The notes below the pieces were generated by a model. The model worked only from the letters and a program-made list of their open reading frames with translations, did not search any database and was not told where the DNA came from. Of a DNA stretch of 22,264 bases, positions 16,622 through 22,264 are shown in pieces; positions within the stretch are counted from its first letter, which is position 1; every line of letters starts with the position of its first letter. The stretch lies in IMG/VR virus record IMGVR_UViG_3300027704_000182, positions 1 through 22,264 of that record; one strand, given 5' to 3'. Origin of the DNA: a virus. A program made the position numbers and the translations under genes.

Positions 16622-17755
16622 ATGGCAAATGTAGCACTACAAGCGGCAGGTACTTTAGCATATAATGGTACTTACGCATCTAAGATTCTTTTAGAACCAA
16701 TGTTTCACTCTGATGATATAATGAGAAATTATACTATCTATCCAAATGTGAAGTATAAGCAAAATATAGTAATGGCTCCAAAATTAGCAGGAATAACTGC
16801 TGTAAATTCAGGATGTGGAACAGCAAATACTTGCGACCCTGCAGGATTTTCAGTAATTCAAAAGCAAATTGTGGTTAGTAATGTTTCTGTAAAACAAGTT
16901 CAATGTTGGGATGAGTTTAAAGATTCAGTAATAGTAGAATCTTACAGAAATGGAATTAATATGCCTGATTTAACAGGAACTGAGTTAGCTCAAGTTATTG
17001 TTGATAGAGTAAGAAGTGGAATTTCTTCTGATATGGTTAGAAATATGTGGGCAGGAGAAGCAACTATTACAGCAGGTTCGGCTGATTGTACTTACCAATC
17101 AATGGGAGATGGACTATGGTTGCAAATGGCAACAGGAACAGCTTTCCAAGCAGGAACAAGTGCAAACTTAACACCTGTAACAGGAGGTTTGACAACAACA
17201 GCAGCAACAGCTGCTTACGCAACAGTAGGAGGGTTAATTAGCGTAGCTGATGTAACTTTATTATTAGAGAATGTATTCTCAACTGCACCTTCTGCTTTAC
17301 AGCAAGTACCTGCAGCAGAAAAAAGAATGTTTGTTACTCCAAATGTATATAACGCTTGGTATAGTGCTTTAACTGCAGTAGCAGTATCAGGAGCAGTTGA
17401 TTACGGACACTCTGAAGCTCAAGCAGGAAAAGGAAGATTATTCTTTAGAGGAATTGAATTAGTTCCTATGTATGAGTGGGATGTAGCTTTAGCTTTAGCA
17501 GCAACAGGAGCAGGAATTGATTTATCTGCATTGTTTACTCAAGCAGGAGCAACAACGACAACTCAAACTACAAATGGAGTAATTTATACTGCTTCAGCTA
17601 ATCTTATGATTGGAACTGATGTTTCAGCTCCTGAGAATGAAATGAAAATGATTTATGATGAGGTTTCTGATAATATGTATATTAGAGCAGGATTCACTAT
17701 GGGCTTCCAATATGGTTGGAACTCTTTAGTTAATGGTGCTACTTTAATAGGATAA
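16622..17755 (+). CDS. Major capsid protein
   Basis: 377 residues, directly after the protease/scaffold gene, where the capsid gene is expected. The protein is Ala/Thr/Gly-rich and compact, with an N-terminal SKILLEPMFHSDDIMRNYTI segment (20-39), a long Asn/Gly/Thr-rich middle, a VPAAEKRMFVTPNVYNAWYSAL helix-containing section (about 230-250), and a C-terminus IYDEVSDNMYIRAGFTMGFQYGWNSLV typical of capsid subunits of Bacteroidota phages. HK97-like fold is assumed, not seen. The leader (attaaaaataaaataaaATG) and frequent use of A/T-ending codons suit high expression. Cysteines at C65, C71 and others in the SGCGTANTCDPAG loop could be solvent-exposed. Confidence 0.8.
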   Translation: MANVALQAAGTLAYNGTYASKILLEPMFHSDDIMRNYTIYPNVKYKQNIVMAPKLAGITAVNSGCGTANTCDPAGFSVIQKQIVVSNVSVKQVQCWDEFKDSVIVESYRNGINMPDLTGTELAQVIVDRVRSGISSDMVRNMWAGEATITAGSADCTYQSMGDGLWLQMATGTAFQAGTSANLTPVTGGLTTTAATAAYATVGGLISVADVTLLLENVFSTAPSALQQVPAAEKRMFVTPNVYNAWYSALTAVAVSGAVDYGHSEAQAGKGRLFFRGIELVPMYEWDVALALAATGAGIDLSALFTQAGATTTTQTTNGVIYTASANLMIGTDVSAPENEMKMIYDEVSDNMYIRAGFTMGFQYGWNSLVNGATLIG

Positions 17756-17780
17756 TTAATAATTTAAAAAATAAAATAAA

Positions 17781-18362
17781 ATGCCAATAGATTCAGGATT
17801 ATTAGTCGATTGTGGCGACTTAAACGCAGTAGGTGGAATTAGACAAATTCTACTTACAGACCTAGACAATATCGCAACTGTCGCACCAACAACAGCAGCA
17901 ACTGACCACATTATTACAGGGCTTACAGTTACAAACCCTTGGGCTAGATTTGAGTTCAAAAACGAAACTGCAGCATTAGCAATAACAGGAACAAAAGAAG
18001 GTGGAAGTACAGCTTACGAGTGTGCTTTATCTTTCTATATCCCTGATATGACTGCAAATAGAATGGCTGAACTTTCAGACCTAGAGGATGTTTGTCCTGT
18101 AGCAATGGTTGAAATGAACTCAGGACAGATTTTTGTTATTGGACTCTCATACAGATATGAGAACTTATCAGCATCATCTACTCCTTGGACAAGAAACCAA
18201 ACTTATGCAAACTTAACTTCTATTGAAGGAGGAACAGGTTCTGCTTATGCTGATGACAACGGATTGACAGTAACTTTAACTGCAAGACAGTTTGAGTTAC
18301 CTTTCAATTATTCAGGAGCAATTACAGTTGTAGCAGGAGATTTAACTGCTACTACTTCATAG
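17781..18362 (+). CDS. Probable major tail tube protein
   Basis: 193 residues, beta-rich, small and Thr/Ala-rich, next to the capsid gene and before a strong terminator, so likely made in large amount. The opening CGDLNAVGGIRQILLTDLDNI (11-31, split at CGDLNAVGG and IRQILLTDLDNI) and a later AMVEMNSGQIFVIGLSYRYENL segment fit tail tube or other major virion proteins of Bacteroidota phages as I remember them. A head decoration protein is the main alternative. A tube gene is otherwise missing from this window, which favours the tube reading. The leader (aaaaaataaaataaaATG) closely matches the capsid leader, pointing to matched high translation. Confidence 0.5.
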   Translation: MPIDSGLLVDCGDLNAVGGIRQILLTDLDNIATVAPTTAATDHIITGLTVTNPWARFEFKNETAALAITGTKEGGSTAYECALSFYIPDMTANRMAELSDLEDVCPVAMVEMNSGQIFVIGLSYRYENLSASSTPWTRNQTYANLTSIEGGTGSAYADDNGLTVTLTARQFELPFNYSGAITVVAGDLTATTS

Positions 18363-18372
18363 TAGTAAATTA

Positions 18373-18416
18373 AGATAGGTAGGGGGTTATGAACACCCCC
18401 TATTTATATCTTTTTT
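18373..18416 (+). terminator. Rho-independent terminator after the head/tail-tube genes
   Basis: A perfect 8-bp G/C-rich stem (TAGGGGGT 18380-18387 with ACCCCCTA 18395-18402) and 7-base loop stands out in A/T-rich DNA. Outer bases AGATA (18373-18377) and TATCT (18407-18411) can pair across small bulges. A run of six T (18411-18416) follows. It begins 10 bp after the tail-tube stop and should end the head transcript just before a new promoter. Confidence 0.9.
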
Positions 18417-18424
18417 ATGTGTAA

Positions 18425-18455
18425 TTGTAATTCTAAAGAAATTGTGGTAGATTTG
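18425..18455 (+). promoter_or_regulatory. Bacteroidota-type promoter for the portal block
   Basis: TTG (18425-18427), a 20-bp spacer and TAGATTTG (18448-18455) match the Bacteroidota TTG/TAnnTTTG promoter exactly in both boxes and spacing. It lies 9 bp after the terminator T-run. Transcription would start near 18460, about 20 bases before the ATG at 18480, and would drive the small basic gene, portal and downstream genes. This favours 18480 over the in-frame ATG at 18417 as the start. Confidence 0.75.
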
Positions 18456-18479
18456 CCACACATTAATATATATACAAAT

Positions 18480-18707
18480 ATGGCTGAATATAGATTTAAA
18501 AAACAATACGAAGGTGCTGCGACTAGATTTAAAGGTTTGCGTGTTAATTGGAGTACAGCAACTCAAGAGATACTTGCTTGGGTTTATGAAGAAGCAGATA
18601 ATGGCTCCCATTATGTAGAGAAAATTAATAAAAAATCATCTAATGAAGAAAGCATCAACAAAGGCAGTAAAAAGCTCGGTAACAAGAAAGACTCAGAAAA
18701 AGAGTAA
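18480..18707 (+). CDS. Small basic protein upstream of portal, 75 aa
   Basis: Starting at ATG 18480, just after the promoter, this encodes MAEYRFKKQYEGAATRFKGL followed by a short beta/helix region and a Lys/Asn/Ser-rich tail. An in-frame ATG at 18417 would add 21 residues (MCNCNSKEIVVDLP...), but it lies upstream of the promoter and overlaps its boxes, so I prefer 18480. I recall small proteins with a similar Y-FKK-YEG opening near head genes in Bacteroidota phages; function unknown. Its 3' end overlaps the portal start by 65 bp, unusually long. The overlap codes for Lys/Ser-rich, low-complexity sequence in both frames, consistent with flexible termini. Confidence 0.65.
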   Translation: MAEYRFKKQYEGAATRFKGLRVNWSTATQEILAWVYEEADNGSHYVEKINKKSSNEESINKGSKKLGNKKDSEKE

Positions 18708-19962
18708 TACTTTTGAGTTCGGAGTATTTGATTTAACAGTTCCACCAAGTATTACTGAGGTAAAAGACCTAAAATCACTTAATAATGATTGGGTTCCATT
18801 TGGAGATGATAACTTATTTCCTCAGTATTTAGCAGAATTAAAGAGAAAGTCCTCTACACATAGAAGTGTATTGGCTCAAAAGACTGTATTTACAAGTGGA
18901 GCTAAATTTGTTTGTGAGAACGAATCATTAAGAGAGTTTATTGAGGATGTTAATGCAGATAAAGAATCACTAAGAGATGTATTTAAGAAATTAGCAGATG
19001 ATTACTATACTTTTGGTAATGCTTATATGGAGTGCGTTATATATGATGGAGGTGTAAATCTTTACCATTTAGATGCAACTACTGTAAGAATGTCTAAGAC
19101 TAAAAAAGAGGTTTATGTAAACCCTGATTGGTGTAAGTATTGGAATCAAGATAAAAAAATAAAAAGACTACCTATATACCCTAGAGTAGCACATAACAAG
19201 TTTGTAATTCACTTTAAAGATTACGAGCCTACATTTAACTTTTACGGACTTCCTGACTATGTAGCAGCACTAGAACATATCTGTGTTGATTACGAAATTG
19301 GAAAATGGAATCATACTAAATTCTTAAACGGATTTCAGCCATCTGCTATCGTTGAGATTAGTGGAGATATGGGAGAAGAAGAAGCTCAAAAGATGGTTCA
19401 TGAGGCTCAAAAGAAATTTGTAGGAGAAGGTAATAATGGCAAAATACTCTTTATAGTTAAGAATGGAGATACATCTCCTGCTAATGTTCAGATTATAAAA
19501 GATGACCAAGAAGGAAGTTGGATTGATTTACAGCAGATTACTGACCAAAATATTATAACTGCTAACAGATGGCAGCCATCACTTTCAGGTATTGTTAGTT
19601 CAGGGAAAATGAATAACTCAGGAAGTGAGATTAGAATTGCTTATGACTTGGTAATGACTACAGTAATTAGAGATACTTCTGAGTTAATATTAAACGGTAT
19701 AAGAACAGTTCTTTATAATGAACTAGGATATGACCCTAAAGATTTAAAGATTCATTACGAGCCACCAATCTCATACGCTAATGATGTGGATATAAAACAA
19801 GTTCTTACTATAAACGAACAAAGAGCATTGATTGATGAGGACTTACCAATGTTAGAAGATGGAGATATGTTTGTTTCAGACAGAGAAGTTATAGTGGTTG
19901 AAAAAGATAATGATGGAGATGGAGAGATTGATGAGAGTAAAGAAATAACAGTAGAGCAATAA
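18643..19962 (+). CDS. Portal protein
   Basis: 439 residues. Forms the ring at the unique capsid vertex through which DNA passes. The opening region NDWVPFGDDNLFPQYLAELKR (48-68, split at NDWVPFGDDNLFP), the SGAKFV segment (85-90), a long middle with DYEIGKWNHTKFLNGFQPSAI and a helical C-terminal part with GSEIRIAYDLVMTTVIRDTSELILNGIRTVL (split at GSEIRIAYDLVM) are typical of portal proteins of Bacteroidota phages. The 20-residue Lys/Ser-rich N-terminus lies in the overlap with the previous gene; no later Met could serve as start without losing the conserved portion. The C-terminus has a DNDGDGEID motif (422-430) like calcium-binding loops. The gene lies 18 kb from the terminase and downstream of the capsid, reversed from usual order. 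Confidence 0.85.
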   Translation: MKKASTKAVKSSVTRKTQKKSNTFEFGVFDLTVPPSITEVKDLKSLNNDWVPFGDDNLFPQYLAELKRKSSTHRSVLAQKTVFTSGAKFVCENESLREFIEDVNADKESLRDVFKKLADDYYTFGNAYMECVIYDGGVNLYHLDATTVRMSKTKKEVYVNPDWCKYWNQDKKIKRLPIYPRVAHNKFVIHFKDYEPTFNFYGLPDYVAALEHICVDYEIGKWNHTKFLNGFQPSAIVEISGDMGEEEAQKMVHEAQKKFVGEGNNGKILFIVKNGDTSPANVQIIKDDQEGSWIDLQQITDQNIITANRWQPSLSGIVSSGKMNNSGSEIRIAYDLVMTTVIRDTSELILNGIRTVLYNELGYDPKDLKIHYEPPISYANDVDIKQVLTINEQRALIDEDLPMLEDGDMFVSDREVIVVEKDNDGDGEIDESKEITVEQ

Positions 19963-19965
19963 GAT

Positions 19966-20568
19966 ATGGGTAATACTAAACAATATAAAACGCTAGTAAG
20001 TGCAGGAGAAGTAATTGATAAGACCTTCACTAACAAGAATACCGACCCTGTATTAGTTTCAGAGAACACTATTGTATTGTCTGAGTTAGCACATATCAGA
20101 CCCTTACTAGGAGAAAAGTTTTATGCAGAATTAAAGCTTGAACACGATACAGGGACTTTAAGTGTTAATAATCAAGCATTTATGACTTATTACCTAGAAG
20201 ATACATTGTCTTGGTTTGTTAGGTTTGAAGTTGTTAATGATATTATGAGTAATATTTCATCTAGTGGAGTGGTTAATAATATAGATGAGTTCTCAAGAAT
20301 AATAAGTCAAGATACATATAATACATTCAAGCAAGACACATACAGGAAAGCAGATATATTTGCTAATGATATGATGGACTTTTTGAATGGTACTGACCAG
20401 GCAGGACTATATCCTACATTTGCTAGTAATAGACCTAAAAGCATGAGTGATACATATAAGAATCATGGAATGATATTCTATGATAGTATATATGGTTATA
20501 ATGGTGTTGATGGTTGTTATAGCTGTGGAAATCCTTATTTAAAAGGAAAATCAAATTGTAATTGTTAA
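19966..20568 (+). CDS. Head-tail adaptor-like protein with Cys-rich tail
   Basis: 200 residues immediately after the portal (3-bp gap), the usual place for head-tail connector proteins. The middle reads ELAHIRPLLGEKFYAELKLE (39-58), then a helical core with LEDTLSWFVRFEVVNDIM, a pattern seen in adaptor proteins of Bacteroidota phages. It would attach to the portal and extend the DNA channel. The extreme C-terminus carries C184-x2-C187 and C198-x-C200 (CYSCGNPYLKGKSNCNC), a possible small zinc site I do not associate with adaptors. Start context is aataagatATG. The adaptor role is moderately sure. Confidence 0.6.
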   Translation: MGNTKQYKTLVSAGEVIDKTFTNKNTDPVLVSENTIVLSELAHIRPLLGEKFYAELKLEHDTGTLSVNNQAFMTYYLEDTLSWFVRFEVVNDIMSNISSSGVVNNIDEFSRIISQDTYNTFKQDTYRKADIFANDMMDFLNGTDQAGLYPTFASNRPKSMSDTYKNHGMIFYDSIYGYNGVDGCYSCGNPYLKGKSNCNC

Positions 20569-20579
20569 AATAATATAAT

Positions 20580-21071
20580 ATGGCTGCAAACGAACATAAA
20601 AATTTACTAGATGCTAACAGGCACTTTCCATTAGGATATGAGTCTGCAGAAAATAATATGGTTATAGGTAAGAAAAGTGGAATTTCTTATGATGATAAAA
20701 ATGGTAATTATGGTTGGGTTTACCCATTACAAACATTTATATTAAGATTAGATGGTTCTTTGTCATCAAGAAGTAGTGTTGATTATATAAGGATGCCTTA
20801 CGATTGCAGAATAAAAGAGGTTAGGGCTAGTGTAGGAGTAGCAGGTGCATCAGTATCGGTAGATATAATGGAATCAGGTGTTTCAATACTTTCTACTGCA
20901 TTGACTATAGATTCAGGAGAAAAAACATCAATAACAGCCGCAACTCCTGTTGTAATATCTGACTATGATTTAGCAAATGATAGTGAAATTCTTATTAACT
21001 TAACATCAGGAGAAGGCGAGGTTGCAAAAGATTTAAAGGTATACTTAATAGTATGCAGAACAGTTAATTAA
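20580..21071 (+). CDS. Beta-rich virion/decoration-like protein, 163 aa
   Basis: A single beta-sandwich-like domain: YIRMPYDCRIKEVRASVG (64-81), SVSVDIMESGVSIL, then SEILINLTSGEG and KDLKVYLIVCRT at the end. It resembles the outer domain of the 382-residue protein at 9235-10383 (shared PxDCxIK element and final two strands), but lacks the inserted carbohydrate-binding-like module. The N-terminal part (HFPLGYESAENNMVIGKKSG) is typical of small phage fiber/decoration proteins. Likely on the virion surface. Starts 11 bp after the adaptor gene with a taatataatATG leader. Confidence 0.55.
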   Translation: MAANEHKNLLDANRHFPLGYESAENNMVIGKKSGISYDDKNGNYGWVYPLQTFILRLDGSLSSRSSVDYIRMPYDCRIKEVRASVGVAGASVSVDIMESGVSILSTALTIDSGEKTSITAATPVVISDYDLANDSEILINLTSGEGEVAKDLKVYLIVCRTVN

Positions 21072-21072
21072 G

Positions 21073-21234
21073 ATGAAATCTAATATGAAAGATACAACAG
21101 AGGTATTAATTGCAAATGGAGGTGTAATTGGCTTAAGCATTGGTCAATGTAATGAAATTCTTCTTTTCTTATCCACTACGCTAGCTATACTATTTACTAT
21201 GTATAAATTTTACAAATTACAAAAAAAGAAATAA
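21073..21234 (+). CDS. Small one-TM membrane protein, holin candidate, 53 aa
   Basis: A 53-residue gene, starting 1 bp after the preceding stop. It reads MKSNMKDTTEVLIANGG, a mixed segment, then one transmembrane helix (about residues 29-43, ILLFLSTTLAILFTM) and a basic tail (YKFYKLQKKK). One TM, short polar N-terminus and Lys-rich C-terminus fit a small holin or holin-like protein that lets the endolysin reach the peptidoglycan. The endolysin gene is 525 bp downstream. A second in-frame Met is at 21085. Size and position favour holin; a virion-assembly membrane factor is an alternative. Confidence 0.6.
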   Translation: MKSNMKDTTEVLIANGGVIGLSIGQCNEILLFLSTTLAILFTMYKFYKLQKKK

Positions 21235-21239
21235 AAAAA

Positions 21240-21758
21240 ATGGCAACAACAATACAACAAACAAGTCTTAATGTTTCTATTAGCGAAAGCATAAGCATAA
21301 ATGGGGTGGCTTATGGTAATAATATAACAAAGGCATTTGATGGTAACGGAAAGGTAGACCAAAGAGTTATGGCTATAAATAGTTCAAGATTAACATCAGT
21401 TTTTGAATATCAAGCAGCATTACCTGATATTAGAGGAACAGGTGTTAAGAGTGAGTTTACATATTTTAGGATAACAAATACTGATAACTCTGTAGCAATA
21501 ACAGTTCAGTTATTTGTTAGTTCAACTAAATCAGGATTTTTTAATTTACCTGCAGGATGTAGTTTTATTCTCATGGGCAATGATATGGACTTTTTATGTG
21601 AGGGAGAAGCATTTAATTTATCCGATTTAGTTAAAGTTCAAGCAAAAACAGATGGAGGAGATAAGCCTTCTGTTGAATCATATATAGAGTATGTTGCTGT
21701 TTTCAAAGGTGGTACTTCTGATACAGATGGAGAAGGAGCTGAGGAAGAAGCGAGATAG
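21240..21758 (+). CDS. Hypothetical beta-rich protein with acidic tail, 172 aa
   Basis: I do not recognise a family with certainty. Residues 1-150 alternate polar and hydrophobic residues in beta fashion, with an FTYFRITNTDNSVAITVQLFV core (74-94, split at FTYFRITNT) and a FNLPAGCSFILMG strand, the look of small phage decoration or fiber proteins. The C-terminus is a short acidic tail (TSDTDGEGAEEEAR). It stands between the holin candidate and the endolysin, an odd place for a structural protein, and its stop adjoins the ATG of the endolysin (TAG-ATG), so the two are translated together. Start context is gaaataaaaaaaATG. Confidence 0.6.
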   Translation: MATTIQQTSLNVSISESISINGVAYGNNITKAFDGNGKVDQRVMAINSSRLTSVFEYQAALPDIRGTGVKSEFTYFRITNTDNSVAITVQLFVSSTKSGFFNLPAGCSFILMGNDMDFLCEGEAFNLSDLVKVQAKTDGGDKPSVESYIEYVAVFKGGTSDTDGEGAEEEAR

Positions 21759-22160
21759 ATGACTAAGTGGTATCAAGATAGACTAAGAAATATGGATATA
21801 AAACACTTTAATTTTTCTGAATTTGATAGTCCTGATGATATTGGTTCAGGTAATAATATGTGCTTATCATTTTTATCTAAGTTAGATGATGCTAGGGAAT
21901 TAGCAGGTATACCATTTAAAATAAATTCAGGATATAGAACTCCTAAACATAATGCTAAAGTAGGTGGAGTAAAGGGTTCATCTCACATGAACATACCATG
22001 TAATGCAGCAGATATACAGGTACTAGGAAGCAAGGAAAGATTACTTATAATATCTGCAGCAATAAAAGTTGGTATAAATCGTATTGGAATTGGAAAGAAT
22101 TTCCTACATTTGGACACAGATAAACAAAAAAGCCAAGATATTATTTGGCATTATTATTAA
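21759..22160 (+). CDS. Endolysin-like peptidase, M15 family (D-Ala-D-Ala carboxypeptidase type)
   Basis: 133 residues, a complete peptidase M15_3-type domain: INSGYRTPKHNAKVGG (55-70), zinc ligands His76 in SSHMNIPC and Asp85 in AADI, and the C-terminal His117 in FLHLDTD, with Asp119 close by, then IIWHYY at the end. Compared with the common SxHxxGxAxD form, the first His and Asp are two residues further apart (H-x8-D), a variant I believe also occurs in phage lysins of Bacteroidota. It cuts peptidoglycan crosslinks. No signal peptide is seen, so export needs a holin. The preceding stop directly adjoins its ATG. Confidence 0.9.
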   Translation: MTKWYQDRLRNMDIKHFNFSEFDSPDDIGSGNNMCLSFLSKLDDARELAGIPFKINSGYRTPKHNAKVGGVKGSSHMNIPCNAADIQVLGSKERLLIISAAIKVGINRIGIGKNFLHLDTDKQKSQDIIWHYY

Positions 22161-22174
22161 TAAAAAAAAAGAAA

Positions 22175-22264
22175 ATGAAAGATTGGTTAATTAAAGCAAT
22201 GTTAAAAAGTAAAAAATTCTGGTATGCAATATCAGCAGTAGTAGTTCCTGCACTAGTAACTTAC
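22175..22264 (+). CDS. Small membrane protein, holin-like, 5' part (cut by window end)
   Basis: The first 30 codons of a gene that runs off the window. It begins MKDWLIKAMLKSKKFWYAIS and continues into AVVVPALVTY, a basic amphipathic start followed by a hydrophobic helix. The KSKKFWYAI element before a membrane segment is common in small membrane proteins near phage lysis genes. It starts 14 bp after the endolysin with an A-rich leader (aaaaaaaagaaaATG). Second holin or antiholin/spanin-like role is a guess until the rest is seen. Confidence 0.5.
   Translation, partial: MKDWLIKAMLKSKKFWYAISAVVVPALVTY

Noticed and set aside
18417-18479. Earlier in-frame ATG (MCNCNSK...) for the small basic gene
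   Set aside because: It abuts the terminator T-run and overlaps the predicted promoter boxes, so it would not be on the main transcript. It remains possible on read-through RNA.
1-22264. tRNA genes, CRISPR arrays, insertion sequences, integrase or attachment sites
   Set aside because: Genes are tightly packed, no gap exceeds about 120 bp, and no cloverleaf, regular repeat array, transposase or recombinase motif was seen.

Overview
This window is a densely packed stretch of a tailed bacteriophage (or prophage) genome. Every gene is on the + strand. It encodes most of the packaging, head, tail and lysis machinery. The DNA is strongly A+T-rich. Start codons are preceded by runs of A/T rather than a clear Shine-Dalgarno sequence, and one intergenic promoter fits the Bacteroidota pattern TTG-N20-TAnnTTTG. 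Together with the style of the portal, protease, tape-measure and M15 lysin proteins, this points to a phage of a Bacteroidota host, most likely a flavobacterium. No sheath or contractile baseplate gene is seen, so a siphovirus-like particle is the best guess. The host assignment is inference.

Layout. 1-1200 holds the C-terminal part of the large terminase, cut by the window edge. 1266-2601 holds a small unknown gene and a tail-assembly-chaperone pair joined by a likely programmed -1 frameshift at a run of nine T. 2606-10887 encodes large virion proteins: a tail-terminator-like protein fused to a lectin-like domain, a 710-aa tail protein, a 1089-aa tail-tip/hub-like protein, a 382-aa accessory virion protein, and an HK97-gp10-like neck/tail-completion protein. 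10897-14682 is the tape measure. 14702-15551 has three small genes: a Cys4-type zinc protein, an unknown, and a helix-turn-helix protein. 15607-18362 is the head module: a ClpP-like protease with a C-terminal scaffold-like region that probably has its own internal start, the major capsid protein, and a probable tail tube protein. A strong intrinsic terminator (18373-18416) is followed at once by a Bacteroidota-type promoter (18425-18455), which starts a third block: a small basic protein, the portal, a head-tail adaptor, a beta-rich virion protein, a small one-TM holin candidate, another virion protein, an M15 peptidase endolysin and the start of a second small membrane protein.

How it works together. 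The terminase and portal package DNA into a shell built from capsid protein, scaffold and protease. The adaptor, neck and terminator proteins join head to tail. The chaperone pair loads the tail tube onto the tape measure. At the tail tip, several proteins carry carbohydrate-binding-like modules that may recognise surface polysaccharides. Holin-like proteins and the M15 peptidase lyse the cell.

Most notable points: the frameshift; the nested scaffold start; three glycan-binding-like modules in consecutive or nearby virion genes, two of them apparently inserted into other domains; a gene order unlike the usual terminase-portal-protease-capsid-tail series; and the apparent complete absence of the tetranucleotide GATC, which suggests avoidance of host restriction. 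I do not see a clearly new multi-gene system such as defence, a diversity-generating retroelement or CRISPR.
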